Assembly: GCF_013149275.1 (NCBI RefSeq)
Contig: NZ_JABGNA010000007.1
Location: forward strand, 252,448-316,447
DNA from: Mucilaginibacter sp. SG564
GTDB lineage: Bacteria > Bacteroidota > Bacteroidia > Sphingobacteriales > Sphingobacteriaceae
Reading direction: 5' to 3'
Length of the DNA stretch: 64,000 bases
In this document: positions 19,201 to 28,396 of the stretch, in pieces
Layout: each line of letters opens with the position of its first letter
Position numbering within the stretch: position 1 is the first letter of the stretch
The notes under the pieces: model-generated
What the model saw: only the letters and a program-made list of their open reading frames with translations
The model's database searches: none
What the model was told of the DNA's origin: nothing
Translations under genes and position numbers: made by a program

Positions 19201-21497
19201 ATCAATACCAGTTTAATTTTGTACCCGACGGCCTTTTACTGGATTATACCCCATGGACCGTTAATGCCGACAATTATTTGCAATACGGCCCCAAGGGCAT
19301 ACTCGCGCATAATTTTACCATTACCAACAGCAACCAGGTATTGAGTATCAATAGTAATCCACAGGAATTTAACGCGCCTTTAACGGTTAATTTCACCAAC
19401 TTCAGGATAGAAACGCTTACCAAAATTGCCCAGCAGGATTCGCTGCTGGTAGGTGGTACCATTAATGGCAAAGCCGATGTAAGCAACCTGGATAAATCGC
19501 CTCTGTTTACCGCCGCTATCGATGTAAACAACCTTAATTTCAAGGGGGATACTTTGGGTAATGTAGCGCTCAAGGTAAATAACCAAACCGAGAATGCTTA
19601 CGCGGCCAGCGTAAGCATTACAGGCAAAGGCAATCAGGTTGACCTGACCGGCCTTTATTATACCAATCCGGAAAGCAGATTTGATATGAACCTGAATATT
19701 GTGAGCCTGAATATGAAGAGCATCGAAGGTTTTAGCTTTGGCAGTCTGCGTAATTCGTCGGGCAATATCAGCGGGCAGCTCAAAATAACGGGTACTACGG
19801 ATGCGCCGTCCATCAGGGGGGATGTTAATTTTAATAAGGTTGGCTTTAACGTGGCTATGCTCAACTCCTATTTCCGCATGCCCCAGGAAAGTATCACCTT
19901 TAACGACCAGGGTATCCGCTTTAATGATTTTACACTGGTTGACTCCACTAATAATAAAGCGGTTATCAGCGGCAGCATCTTCACCAAAACCTATACCGAT
20001 TTTGCCTTTGGACTGGATATCAATGCCCGCAACTTTAGGGCTATGAACTCCACCGAAGCCGATAACAAACTATATTACGGCAAATTGTTTATTGACACCC
20101 GTATTAAAATAAGGGGCAATATGAACAAACCGGTAGTTGATGCCAACTTGACAGTAAATGAAAAAACAGACATGACAGTTGTGCTGCCCACTACTGATCC
20201 AAGTGTAGAAGACCGCAAGGGTGTGGTTGTGTTTGTAAATCATGATGCCTCTAAATTGGATTCCATTTTGCTGGCCAAACGGCTCGATTCTTTGAAAAAG
20301 TCGCAGGTTACCGGGATGGATGTATCAGCAACCATCAATGTTAATAAAAATGCGGCCTTTACTATTGTAATTGATGAGTCGAACGGTGATATCGTACATC
20401 TTAAAGGTGAAGCCAGCTTAAACGCGGGTATCGATCCAAGCGGTAAGATCAATTTGACCGGTACTTACGAGGTAAACTCGGGCTCCTATGATCTGTCGTA
20501 TGCCACCGTAAAACGTAAATTTAATTTCAAGAAAGGCAGTACCATTGTATGGACCGGCGACCCCACCAGCGCCAACATTGACCTTACAGCTATTTATGTA
20601 GCCAATGTGCCACCTATCGACCTGGTCGAAAGTCAGTTGACCGGCTCAGAGAATTCGGTTCAATACAAACAAAAACTACCTTTCAATGTAAATCTGAAAC
20701 TTAAAAATCAATTACTTACACCAGATATTAGCTTTGATATTGTACTGCCCGATAGCAGCTACTCGGTATCAAGCGAGGTAACCACCAATGTGAATACCCG
20801 TTTGGCCCAGGTACGCCAGGATCCAAATGAAATGAATAAGCAGGTACTCGGGGTATTGGTATTGGGGCATTTCATCGGGGATAACCCGCTACAGAGCCAA
20901 GGGGCAGGATTTTCGGCCGAGGGCTTGGTGCGTAACAGTGTGAGCAGCCTGCTATCAGATCAATTGAACAAACTTGCCGGCAACCTTATCGACGGTGTGG
21001 ATCTGAACTTTGGTTTAACATCGGGCGAGGATTATTCTTCAGGTACGGCCACCAACCGCACGGATCTGAACGTGGGCGTATCCAAACGTTTCCTTAACGA
21101 CAGGCTCACCGTAACTGTTGGCAATAACTTTAACCTGGAAGGCAATCAACAGGGGCAAAAAGCCACCAATATAGCGGGAGATGTATCTGTAAATTATAAA
21201 TTAAGTAAAGATGGCCGTTATGCCCTGCGTGCTTATCGCCGCGATGAATTCATTGTAATACAAGGTCAGATCATTGAAACCGGTTTAGGCTTTACGCTTA
21301 CCGTTGATTACAATCGCTTCAGAGAAATATTCCGGAAACGCACCACTCAGGAACGAGCCCTGCGCCGCAAATATTTACAGGAAGAAAAAGAAAAGAAACA
21401 AAAAGAGGATGATGCTATAAAAGCGCAAAATGAGGCTATAAAAGCAGAGGAGCAAAAGCCACAAGAGCAAAAAAAGCAAACCACCACTTCAAACTAA
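16293..21497 (+). CDS. tamB: TamB-like translocation and assembly module protein (DUF490 C-terminus)
   Basis: 1734 residues. The start is TTG at 16293; no better ATG lies upstream in frame, and the next residues form the expected anchor helix (about 8-32). The long beta-rich middle (AsmA/TamB-like beta-taco repeats) leads to the conserved C-terminal TamB domain, around SGSYDLSYATVKRKFNFKKG and VLVLGHFIGDNPL, and ends in a Lys/Glu/Gln-rich tail. It should sit in the inner membrane and span the periplasm, working with its TamA-like partner, whose gene follows after 4 bp. It may also carry phospholipid, as proposed for AsmA-like proteins. Oddity: residues ~815-836 are a Lys/Ser/Thr-rich insert encoded by a repeat (18735-18799). 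Confidence 0.93.
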   Translation: MKKIGRIALKTILWIIASILFLVLLVVVLIQVPAVQNFAKNKAVNFLQGKIHTKVQIGHISLGLPKLLVLEDVYFEDQKKDTLIAGEKLKVDISLFKLLHHKVEINEINLQGITANVSRGADSVFNFDYITKAFVGEQKKEVKPEDTTSTMKFSLDKIILDRINIKYKDKITGNDVKFLLGHFDTRIKDFDMDKMKFSIPKITLSDVNARIIQTPTGPPPPDTATAPLNMDLNLGVIDVSKIKVDYQSSEMNANVDLNKLLVDMDKIDLKKQKVDIKSIELNNTNAALSLAKPKTVQKAIVKAVKKLDTLVSSPQTSKWALTLGKVNFTNDNIKFDNEAQKAIPKGLDFGHMDIRSLNAEAENISYNPDTISGKINSFSFSEKSGLKINKFHTAFFYGPTNAYMNDLLLETPQTVLQKSVQVRYPSIAAITKNIGSLGINANLDGSRLGLKDVLLLMPTMATMEPFKSSPGTVFKINGKVKGQVNNLDIPGLEVSGLGSTHIKASAKMKGLPDVNKAYFDVNIADFTTSSKDIAKLAPAGSIPANVSIPEKMNLKGTFKGGMTNFDTKMQLRSSYGAVDLVAAMKNGEHKGKEMYTAHIKANDLNVGALTKQPQMVGKITMNADLKGISLDPKKASIQFNGNLAKAYVKGYTYQNLVLKGSSENGNYTATARMKDPNIDFSLDAKAYLNRKYPSVNGTLLVDSINLQKLNFVKDDMRFHGKMVANVPTADPDYLNADILATELLVVNKGQRIQLDTVSLKSTANADSSTLRLKTPIMTAHMAGKYKLTQIADALQDVINKYFNTAIAGGQQVAAVKSPKSKVKSRKTKLKTQNSKPVARYSPQQFVFEARLVKTPLLTQFVPDLKQLDPVQLKGSFNSETGELVVNGSMPKVVYGTNTVSNVTLAINTNNNALNYNMGIDQIKVGSSLNLLYTSLSGKAQDNKLDISLQVRDKAKKERYRIAGLFSILPNQYQFNFVPDGLLLDYTPWTVNADNYLQYGPKGILAHNFTITNSNQVLSINSNPQEFNAPLTVNFTNFRIETLTKIAQQDSLLVGGTINGKADVSNLDKSPLFTAAIDVNNLNFKGDTLGNVALKVNNQTENAYAASVSITGKGNQVDLTGLYYTNPESRFDMNLNIVSLNMKSIEGFSFGSLRNSSGNISGQLKITGTTDAPSIRGDVNFNKVGFNVAMLNSYFRMPQESITFNDQGIRFNDFTLVDSTNNKAVISGSIFTKTYTDFAFGLDINARNFRAMNSTEADNKLYYGKLFIDTRIKIRGNMNKPVVDANLTVNEKTDMTVVLPTTDPSVEDRKGVVVFVNHDASKLDSILLAKRLDSLKKSQVTGMDVSATINVNKNAAFTIVIDESNGDIVHLKGEASLNAGIDPSGKINLTGTYEVNSGSYDLSYATVKRKFNFKKGSTIVWTGDPTSANIDLTAIYVANVPPIDLVESQLTGSENSVQYKQKLPFNVNLKLKNQLLTPDISFDIVLPDSSYSVSSEVTTNVNTRLAQVRQDPNEMNKQVLGVLVLGHFIGDNPLQSQGAGFSAEGLVRNSVSSLLSDQLNKLAGNLIDGVDLNFGLTSGEDYSSGTATNRTDLNVGVSKRFLNDRLTVTVGNNFNLEGNQQGQKATNIAGDVSVNYKLSKDGRYALRAYRRDEFIVIQGQIIETGLGFTLTVDYNRFREIFRKRTTQERALRRKYLQEEKEKKQKEDDAIKAQNEAIKAEEQKPQEQKKQTTTSN
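18735..18799 (+). repeat. Repeat-derived insert inside tamB
   Basis: Within the coding frame lie short permuted words (agtccaaagtcaaaagtt) and then a tandem aaactc run (about 18774-18797). They encode a basic low-complexity stretch (KSPKSKVKSRKTKLKTQNSK) unlike the surrounding beta-structure protein. The style matches the word-permuted intergenic repeats of this window. The frame stays open. Confidence 0.7.
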
Positions 21498-21501
21498 ACT
21501 T

Positions 21502-23772
21502 ATGATCAAACACTTTAAATATATATTATTTGTGTCCGTTGTACTAAGTGCCTGTAGTAATACCAAATATCTCACATCCGGCCAGAAACTGTATACCGGT
21601 GGCGAAGTAAAAATTGAGGATAAGGATATTAAAAAAAGTGACGCTAAAGCATTAAAAACAGAAATGGACGCGCTGTTGCGCCCAAAGCCCAACAGCTCCA
21701 TTTTAGGCCTAAGAGTTAAATTATGGATATATAACAAAACCCGCACTAAAAAGACAAAAGGACTTGCCCACTGGCTCAATACCAAATTTGGCGAGCCCCC
21801 GGTTCTGGCAAGTGCGGTTGATCTGGAAAGAAACAGCAACATAGTCCAGAACCGCTTACAAAACGAGGGCTATTTTCAGGCACAGGTAACCGGCGACACC
21901 GTCAGTAAACCCAAAAGCAAAACAGCAAAAGCGGTATACACCGCAGCCACCGGACCTGTTTACAAAATACGAAAAGTGACATTTCCGGGTGGTAAAGAAA
22001 GCATTGATACCGCCGTAGCGGGTACAGCAGCCCAAACTTTTTTAAAGCCTGGCAATAACTATAACCTGGATGTGATCAAAAACGAACGGATACGTATAGA
22101 TGCCCGTTTGAAAGAAGAAGGATTTTATTATTTTGCTCCCGAAAACCTGATCATGAAGGTGGATAGCGCAGTTGCCAACCACCAGGTTGATATTTCGGTA
22201 GCTGTTAAGAGAAGTACAGCCGACCGGGCAAAGGAAATCTACACCATTAACGATATTTATGTGTATCCCAGCTATTCACTCCGCGATACTTCATTAATGT
22301 TGGATAAAGGCTATAAGTATCGCTGGTATCACATTGTTGAGAAACGAAAAACAGTGAATAGCTACATTTTTGCCAATACTGTTTTGCTGCGCCCCGGTGA
22401 GGTTTACAACCGTACCGATCATAATAATTCCTTAAACCGTTTTGTAAACCTGGGGCCATACAAATTTGTAAAAAACAGGTTTGAGGATGTATCTGAAGAT
22501 TCATCTAAACTGGATGTATACTACTTTTTAACCCCCTACAAAAAGAAATCGTTACAGCTGGAATTATTAGGTCGCACCACCTCGGCCAATTATACCGGCA
22601 CACAAATAAATATCAACTGGCTCAATCGTAATGCATTTAAAGGTGGTGAGGCCTTAAAAGTAACGCTGTTTGGTAGCACCGATGTGCAGTTTGGCGGTAA
22701 TAACAACGGTTTTAATGTGTACCAAGCGGGTATTCAAACAACCCTATCATGGCCACGCTTTATCAGTCCTATATATCCTAAGGCTGATAATGCTTATATC
22801 CCCCATACTAATTTTACCCTGGGTTATACGCTGGTTGATCGCCAAAAGCTATACAGGCTAAACTCCTTTAATGCCTCTTTTGGCTACCAATGGAAGGAAT
22901 CGGTCCATCGTTCGCATGAGTTAAATATCTTCAACTTTAATTTTGTTAACCCACAGCATATCTCACAGCTGTATTTGGATAGTATTAATAACCCAAAAAA
23001 TATCAACCCGGCTTTAAAACATGTTATTGATAAACAATTTATTTTTGGCCCAAGCTACGGGTATACCTATACCAATACCACCGAAGATTACCGTACCAAT
23101 TCGTTTTATTATAATGGCAAAGTAAGCCTCTCAAACAATTTATATGGCATTATTTCCGGGGCTGATACTGTGAAGGGTAAAGTGAAACAGATCTTCGGCG
23201 CCAACTTTAACCAGTATGTAAAAATAGAGAACGAAATTAGGTTTTTTCATAAAACCGGTCCCAACAGCAAGTTTGCCAGCAGACTATTGGTGGGTGTCGG
23301 CCTCCCTTATGGCAACTCAACCCAGCTGCCTTACAGCCAACAATTTTTTATAGGTGGCCCTAACAGTTTGCGTGGTTTTCAGGCGCGTACTATAGGCCCG
23401 GGTTCTTATGTGGTTAAAGTCAATCCCGGTAATTTTTTTCCAGATCAATCGGGCGATATCAAGATAGAAGCCAACCTTGAGTACCGGCCAAAATTGTTCA
23501 GCATTGTGTATGGCGCCTTGTTTGTTGATGCGGGTAATATTTGGCTAAAAAACTCAAACGGCTTACAACCAGGTGCCGTTTTCACCAAAAACTTTTTAAA
23601 TGATATGGCTGTCGATGCCGGATTTGGTCTGCGCTTCGATCTAACTGTATTGGTATTACGTACCGACTTAGGTGTACCACTAAGATATCCCTACAGCCGG
23701 CCAGGAAAAAAAGAATGGGACATGAACTTCCGCTACAGCGTATTTAACCTGGCCATTGGTTACCCTTTTTAA
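21502..23772 (+). CDS. tamL: TamA/BamA-family outer membrane protein, lipoprotein form (TamL)
   Basis: 756 residues. The signal peptide ends in a lipobox (VVLSAC, Cys18), so this TamA homologue is lipidated, as described for TamL of Bacteroidota. The N-terminal half contains POTRA-like modules (for example YKIRKVTFPGG and YTINDIYVYP). The C-terminal half is an Omp85 beta-barrel with the FIGGPNSLRGFQAR lid-loop motif and a terminal aromatic strand (NLAIGYPF). It lies 4 bp after tamB, so the two form an operon for outer-membrane assembly. Confidence 0.93.
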   Translation: MIKHFKYILFVSVVLSACSNTKYLTSGQKLYTGGEVKIEDKDIKKSDAKALKTEMDALLRPKPNSSILGLRVKLWIYNKTRTKKTKGLAHWLNTKFGEPPVLASAVDLERNSNIVQNRLQNEGYFQAQVTGDTVSKPKSKTAKAVYTAATGPVYKIRKVTFPGGKESIDTAVAGTAAQTFLKPGNNYNLDVIKNERIRIDARLKEEGFYYFAPENLIMKVDSAVANHQVDISVAVKRSTADRAKEIYTINDIYVYPSYSLRDTSLMLDKGYKYRWYHIVEKRKTVNSYIFANTVLLRPGEVYNRTDHNNSLNRFVNLGPYKFVKNRFEDVSEDSSKLDVYYFLTPYKKKSLQLELLGRTTSANYTGTQININWLNRNAFKGGEALKVTLFGSTDVQFGGNNNGFNVYQAGIQTTLSWPRFISPIYPKADNAYIPHTNFTLGYTLVDRQKLYRLNSFNASFGYQWKESVHRSHELNIFNFNFVNPQHISQLYLDSINNPKNINPALKHVIDKQFIFGPSYGYTYTNTTEDYRTNSFYYNGKVSLSNNLYGIISGADTVKGKVKQIFGANFNQYVKIENEIRFFHKTGPNSKFASRLLVGVGLPYGNSTQLPYSQQFFIGGPNSLRGFQARTIGPGSYVVKVNPGNFFPDQSGDIKIEANLEYRPKLFSIVYGALFVDAGNIWLKNSNGLQPGAVFTKNFLNDMAVDAGFGLRFDLTVLVLRTDLGVPLRYPYSRPGKKEWDMNFRYSVFNLAIGYPF

Positions 23773-23870
23773 TTTAATTATTGAATTAGTGAGTTAGTGA
23801 AATATTGAATGAAATGTTCATTTTTACTTCCTTTACTATTAAACTTTAAAATCGCTAATTCACTAATTAA
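23773..23870 (+). repeat. Intergenic inverted repeat, 'attcactaa' word type (copy 3)
   Basis: The left words ttgaattagtgagttagtga (23781-23800) are complementary to the right words ctaattcactaatt (23855-23868), with one mismatch over 14 bp. The right arm ends about 5 bp before the ATG at 23874. Confidence 0.65.
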
Positions 23871-23873
23871 AAA

Positions 23874-24305
23874 ATGACTTCTATTCCCCTACAAATTATT
23901 GACCTGCATGACGATGGTTTTCACCCTCTGCTGGAGGTTAATCTATTTGGCAAAGCTTTTACCGTAGTGCTGGATACAGGGGCATCTAAAACGGCATTTG
24001 ACCGTACGGCACTTTTCGAAGCCAATGAAACTATGGCCATATTAGCCAGCGACAGGCTTTCAACCGGCCTGGGTACCAATACCATGGAGTCATTCACTGC
24101 CGTGATCAGCGGGATGCAAATAGGCGATATGCCCATTGCTGATTTTGAAGTAGCTGTGCTTGATCTTTCCACCATTAATATAGCTTACAGCCAAATGGGC
24201 CATCCGCAGGTATTGGGTGTTTTGGGTGGCGATATCCTGATGAAATACAAAGCTGTAATAGACTATGGCAAGCAGGTACTGAAATTAAAAAAGCCACGAT
24301 TCTAA
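23874..24305 (+). CDS. Retropepsin-like (clan AA) aspartic protease domain protein
   Basis: 143 residues forming one retropepsin-like lobe. The catalytic motif is VVLDTGASKTAFD (DTG at 34-36), and the C-terminal hydrophobic-Gly signature is VLGVLGGDILMKYKAVIDY. Enzymes of this size act as homodimers. There is no signal peptide, so a cytoplasmic location is likely. The substrate is unknown. It follows tamL after an intergenic repeat and may not be part of the tam operon. Confidence 0.88.
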   Translation: MTSIPLQIIDLHDDGFHPLLEVNLFGKAFTVVLDTGASKTAFDRTALFEANETMAILASDRLSTGLGTNTMESFTAVISGMQIGDMPIADFEVAVLDLSTINIAYSQMGHPQVLGVLGGDILMKYKAVIDYGKQVLKLKKPRF

Positions 24306-24628
24306 ACAATCATATACGCTAAAGTAATTTTTATTTGCCCCTGTTAATCTTAGATAAAACTCATCCCTTCGGTTTTAACCTCATTTTATGTGGTCGTTGC
24401 CTTTTAACAAACCATTATTTTAATAATGACTTATAAGTTGTTATTAAAATCCAGCTATCCATTATTCCAGAAATATTTACAAAATATATAAATAATAAAT
24501 ATTTTACTATGTTAGTAAAACGTTTTATCTATATACTTTGGCATAACATAGAATATTCATTATGCTTATTTTAGAAAATAAACAATAATTAATACAAATC
24601 TAATAACCTATCTAACCAATTGTAAAAC
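24306..24628 (+). other. Intergenic region, no gene seen
   Basis: These 323 bp are very A+T-rich, with no open frame, hairpin of note or RNA gene that I can support. They should contain the promoter of the BSP-family metallopeptidase. A tatactttg sequence near 24533 is one base off the TAnnTTTG spacing. Confidence 0.5.
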
Positions 24629-25372
24629 ATGAAAAACAAATTAATGAACCTGATTTATGGGACCATGTTGGCCTCCGTAATCTTTTCCTGTAAAAAATCA
24701 GCAAGCGTTACACCTGATGATGCTGTCAACAAAACAGCTAACAAAATCACTGCTACTGTAACCCCTATTGGAACTGTAATTTATACCAGTGCCGGGTATA
24801 AACTCACATTTACAAATAAAGAGGCAACCTTTGATGATCAGGAACGCCAGAATTTTGTAAATACCTTTTTTACCGTGTACCCACAAATGGCAAACCGCTT
24901 TAATACATCGGCAACCAAAAACGTCACTTTTATTGTTGACCCTGCTTATAACGGAGTAGCAGCCACCTCTAATGACATTACTACATTTAGTCCCGCCTGG
25001 TTCAAAAGCAATCCCGCCGATTACGACGTAGTTACTCATGAAGTAATGCACATCGTACAAGCCTACCCCGGCGGTGTACCCGGATGGCTTACCGAGGGGC
25101 TGGCAGATTACAGCCGTTATAAATTCGGGGTTAATAATGCCAATGCGGGCTGGTCGCTCCCGGCATGGTCATCATCACAAAAATACACGGATAGTTACAG
25201 AGTTACAGCCCGCTTCTTTGCCTGGCTGGAGCTACACGTAAACAGCTCTATCTTAAACAATCTAAACAGTATTTGCCACAATGGTAGTTATACCAGCAAT
25301 ACCTGGGTACAGCTTACCGGCAAAACGGTAGATCAATTATGGGCGCAGTATTCTGCCAGTCCTGCTTTATAA
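24629..25372 (+). CDS. Lipoprotein metallopeptidase of the plant basic secretory protein (BSP) family
   Basis: 247 residues. The signal peptide ends in VIFSC with lipidated Cys21. The mature part matches BSP/gluzincin-like peptidases: zinc motif HEVMH (137-141) and a downstream acidic ligand in PGWLTEGLADY (E156), with FIVDPAYNGVAAT just before. It should be anchored to a membrane on the periplasmic or surface side. The substrate is unknown; relatives in plants are defence-linked. It is a stand-alone gene with a strong terminator after it. Confidence 0.87.
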   Translation: MKNKLMNLIYGTMLASVIFSCKKSASVTPDDAVNKTANKITATVTPIGTVIYTSAGYKLTFTNKEATFDDQERQNFVNTFFTVYPQMANRFNTSATKNVTFIVDPAYNGVAATSNDITTFSPAWFKSNPADYDVVTHEVMHIVQAYPGGVPGWLTEGLADYSRYKFGVNNANAGWSLPAWSSSQKYTDSYRVTARFFAWLELHVNSSILNNLNSICHNGSYTSNTWVQLTGKTVDQLWAQYSASPAL

Positions 25373-25393
25373 ATATCATATTTAAGCATAAAA

Positions 25394-25430
25394 AAAAAGC
25401 GGCTGTTTCATTTTGAAACAGCCGCTTTTT
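25394..25430. terminator. Bidirectional terminator between convergent genes
   Basis: Perfect 17-bp arms (25394-25410 with 25414-25430), a 3-nt loop and A/T tracts on both sides. It lies between the BSP-family gene (+) and gyrB (-). Confidence 0.92.
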
Positions 25431-25459
25431 AATTTTATAAGCTCCCAAGAGCCAATATG

Positions 25460-27418
25460 CTATGTATCTATTTTGGCGTATTTGGCATTGCGCTCAATAA
25501 ATTCGCGGCGAGGTGCTACTTCATCGCCCATCAGCATACTGAAGGTATGATCACATTCAGCCGCGTTTTCAATAGTAGCGCGTTTTAATGTACGGGTTGC
25601 AGGGTTCATGGTGGTATCCCATAATTGGATATCATTCATCTCACCCAAACCTTTGTAGCGCTGTACATGTACACTATCTTCTTTACCGGCACCTTTTAGG
25701 CGTTGTATAGCAGCATCGCGTTGCGCATCGTTCCAGCAATATTCAGAGTCCTTACCTTTTTTAACCTGGTATAATGGCGGCGATGCGATGTAAACATAAC
25801 CAGCCTCAACCAGCTCCTTCATATAACGGAAGAAGAATGTAAGGATCAAGGTGGTAATATGCGAACCATCCACGTCGGCATCCGTCATGATAATGATCTT
25901 ATGATAACGTAATTTGGAAATGTTCAACGCCTTATCATCTTCAGGAGTACCGCGGCTTACGCCCAAACCGGTAAACATGTTCTTGATCTCCTCGTTCTCA
26001 TATATCTTGTGCTCCATGGCTTTCTCCACGTTGAGAATCTTACCACGCAGTGGTAAAATGGCCTGGTATTCGCGGTCGCGGCCCTGTTTGGCGGTACCAC
26101 CCGCCGAGTCACCTTCCACCAGGTATATTTCGCAAAGTGAAGGGTCGTTATTAGCACAATCGGATAGCTTACCCGGCAAACCAGATCCGGTCATTACGCT
26201 CTTGCGCTGTACCAGTTCACGGGCCTTGCGGGCAGCGGCACGGGCTGTAGCAGCCAGTATCACTTTGTTAACAATTAGTTTAGCTTCTTTCGGATTCTCT
26301 TCCAGGAAGTTACCCAGAATTTCGCCTACAGCCATATCAACGGCACCCATTACCTCGTTGTTACCCAATTTGGTTTTGGTTTGCCCCTCAAACTGTGGCT
26401 CCTGCACTTTTACCGAAACTACGGCGGTTAAACCCTCGCGGAAGTCATCACCGGTGATCTCGATCTTCATGTTTTTCAACAAGCCCGATTTATCGGCATA
26501 AGCCTTCAGCGTACGGGTAAGCCCTCTGCGGAAACCGGCTACGTGTGTACCGCCTTCAATAGTATTAATGTTATTTACGTAAGAGAATACATTCTCGGAG
26601 TAAGTATCATTATATTGAAAGGCCAGCTCAACAGGGATACCATTTTTTACACCATCCAGGTAAATAGGATCTGGAATGATGGATACCCGCGTTCCGTCTA
26701 AAAACTTAACAAACTCGCGTAAGCCACCTTCTGAGTAAAATTCTTCCGAAGGGAAAGAACCATCCTCGTTAGGGAAACGTTCATCGGTTAAAGTAAGGCG
26801 GATACCTTTGTTTAAGAATGCCAGTTCGCGCAAGCGGCCGGCAAGTGTTTCGTATTTATATTCAGTGGTGAACTGGAATATTTCCGGATCGGGCTGAAAA
26901 GTTTGGGTAGTACCCGTTTTGTCAGATACACCTATTTCCTTTACATCAAACAAAGGCTTACCCCGTTCATACTCCTGGGTAAATATTTTTCCTTCGCGGT
27001 GCACCACGGTTTTAACATGGGTTGATAGCGCGTTAACGCAACTTACACCCACACCGTGCAAACCGCCGGATACCTTATAGGTATCTTTATCGAATTTACC
27101 ACCGGCGTGTAAAACCGTCATTACTATTTCCAGTGCCGATTTACCTTCTTTGGTATTGATGCCCGTGGGAATACCCCGGCCATTATCAACAACGGTAATG
27201 GAATTTCCTTTATGAATAGTAACATTTATAGTATCGCAGTAACCGGCCAGGGCCTCGTCAATGGAGTTATCAACAACCTCATATACTAAATGGTGCAAAC
27301 CTTTAACGCCGGTATCACCAATATACATGGAGGGGCGCTTACGTACCGCCTCTAAACCTTCTAATACCTGTATATTATCTGCTGAATAATTGGATTTGTC
27401 CTGATTTTCTTCGCTCAT
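25460..27418 (-). CDS. gyrB: DNA gyrase subunit B
   Basis: 652 residues, the short GyrB form without the TOPRIM insert of E. coli. The GHKL ATPase has VDNSIDEALAG (49-59), DNGRGIP (78-84) and GGLHGVGVSCVNALS (118-132). The transducer lysine is in QTKTKLGN. The TOPRIM domain has EGDSAGG (435-441) and DADVDG (513-518), and the C-terminus is RRxFIERNAKYA. With GyrA it introduces negative supercoils using ATP. ParE is the main alternative, but the overall sequence and C-terminus fit GyrB better. A TAATTTTG element (27441-27448, minus strand) may be its -7 box. Confidence 0.95.
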   Translation of the reverse strand: MSEENQDKSNYSADNIQVLEGLEAVRKRPSMYIGDTGVKGLHHLVYEVVDNSIDEALAGYCDTINVTIHKGNSITVVDNGRGIPTGINTKEGKSALEIVMTVLHAGGKFDKDTYKVSGGLHGVGVSCVNALSTHVKTVVHREGKIFTQEYERGKPLFDVKEIGVSDKTGTTQTFQPDPEIFQFTTEYKYETLAGRLRELAFLNKGIRLTLTDERFPNEDGSFPSEEFYSEGGLREFVKFLDGTRVSIIPDPIYLDGVKNGIPVELAFQYNDTYSENVFSYVNNINTIEGGTHVAGFRRGLTRTLKAYADKSGLLKNMKIEITGDDFREGLTAVVSVKVQEPQFEGQTKTKLGNNEVMGAVDMAVGEILGNFLEENPKEAKLIVNKVILAATARAAARKARELVQRKSVMTGSGLPGKLSDCANNDPSLCEIYLVEGDSAGGTAKQGRDREYQAILPLRGKILNVEKAMEHKIYENEEIKNMFTGLGVSRGTPEDDKALNISKLRYHKIIIMTDADVDGSHITTLILTFFFRYMKELVEAGYVYIASPPLYQVKKGKDSEYCWNDAQRDAAIQRLKGAGKEDSVHVQRYKGLGEMNDIQLWDTTMNPATRTLKRATIENAAECDHTFSMLMGDEVAPRREFIERNAKYAKIDT

Positions 27419-27543
27419 ATTTATTTAGTACAACAACCTTCAAAATTACGAAATTAACACGAGATTAACGATTAGTTGTTGATAAAAAAGCAGGTGTGGA
27501 ATACTGGCTGAATCATAATTAACTTCGTTGAAGGCTTTGCCGT

Positions 27544-27625
27544 TTTCAGAATTAAAGAATTAACAAAATTGATCCGTCAAAATTCTGAATATTCTACAAT
27601 TCTTAAAATTCTGATTCAGACAATG
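27544..27625. repeat. Intergenic inverted repeat, 'cagaatttt' word type (copy 1)
   Basis: Words ttcagaattaaagaatt (left) and aattctgaatattctacaat (right) pair imperfectly. The right end, aaaattctgattcagacaat, is repeated exactly at 28470-28489, on the other side of the OmpH-like gene. The rest of the 364-bp gyrB/OmpH gap is plain A+T-rich promoter DNA. Confidence 0.7.
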
Positions 27626-27651
27626 AAATTAGGATACTTGTAATGAAAGAT

Positions 27652-27659
27652 TATCTTTG
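27652..27659 (+). promoter_or_regulatory. Possible -7 element for the OmpH-like gene
   Basis: TATCTTTG matches TAnnTTTG and lies about 120 bp upstream of the ATG. No convincing TTTG at -33 was seen. Confidence 0.3.
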
Positions 27660-27782
27660 TCAAAATTTTTACTTAAAAAAGATAAATCTTCGGTGCTTGC
27701 ACAAAGAAGTTGATTAAAAAACAACGGCACCAACTATAAACAAACGCCAGCTAAATAAAACACGAAAAAATCGATCAATTAG

Positions 27783-28382
27783 ATGAAAACTACGGCTTCA
27801 ACATTAACAAAGTTCACATTAGGGATATTAATTGCAGGAAGCATAGCCGCCTGCAATCAGAATAAAACTGCCGATAAACCCGCAGCTGCTGCAACCACTG
27901 CGCCAAGCGAGGCTAAAGAGTCTATCGTATATGTAAATTCAGATAGTTTGCTAAACAAATACGACTATTTTAAAGATATGTCAAAACGTTTGGAAGATAA
28001 AGGCAAGGCTTCACAAGGTGATTTACAGGCTAAAGGTCAGGCTTTTCAGCGTGAGGTTGCCGAGTATCAAAAAAATGCAGCTACTCTTCCTGCCGATCAG
28101 CGCCAGGCTACAGAACAACGTTTACAACGTAAACAGCAGGAATTGCAAGGTTACCAACAAAATGCCAATGCCGAGTTTCAGAATGCTCAGGCAACCGAAA
28201 ACGCTAAATTGTATGATAAAATAGCCGATTTTACAAAATCTTACGCTAAAGAAAAAGGATACAAACTGGTATTAACTTATTCAAAAGCCAACCCAACCGT
28301 ATTATATGGCGACCCTTCACTCGATGTTACTGCCGATGTGGTAAAACGCCTGAACGAAGCTTACGCTAAAGACAAGAAGTAA
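27783..28382 (+). CDS. OmpH/Skp-like periplasmic chaperone lipoprotein
   Basis: 199 residues. The signal peptide ends in GSIAAC (lipidated Cys24). An Ala/Thr/Lys linker follows, and then the OmpH fold. That fold starts with VYVNSDSLLNKYDYFKDM, continues through a long coiled coil rich in Gln/Glu/Lys (about residues 75-145), and ends in a C-terminal region YKLVLTYSKANPTVLYGD. Skp-like trimers hold unfolded outer-membrane proteins; the lipid anchor is a common Bacteroidota variant. It is flanked on both sides by repeats of the same word type. Confidence 0.92.
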   Translation: MKTTASTLTKFTLGILIAGSIAACNQNKTADKPAAAATTAPSEAKESIVYVNSDSLLNKYDYFKDMSKRLEDKGKASQGDLQAKGQAFQREVAEYQKNAATLPADQRQATEQRLQRKQQELQGYQQNANAEFQNAQATENAKLYDKIADFTKSYAKEKGYKLVLTYSKANPTVLYGDPSLDVTADVVKRLNEAYAKDKK

Positions 28383-28396
28383 TTGGCCGATGAGAT

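Noticed and set aside
24525..24545. Possible promoter -7 box (tatactttg) for the BSP-family gene
   Set aside because: Spacing inside the element is one base off TAnnTTTG and there is no matching -33 box.
25914..26501. 195-residue open frame on the plus strand within gyrB
   Set aside because: It is antisense to a well-conserved gyrB and its translation shows no domain; it is a by-product of gyrB codon use.
25460..27418. parE instead of gyrB
   Set aside because: The sequence and C-terminus fit GyrB; no parC is adjacent.
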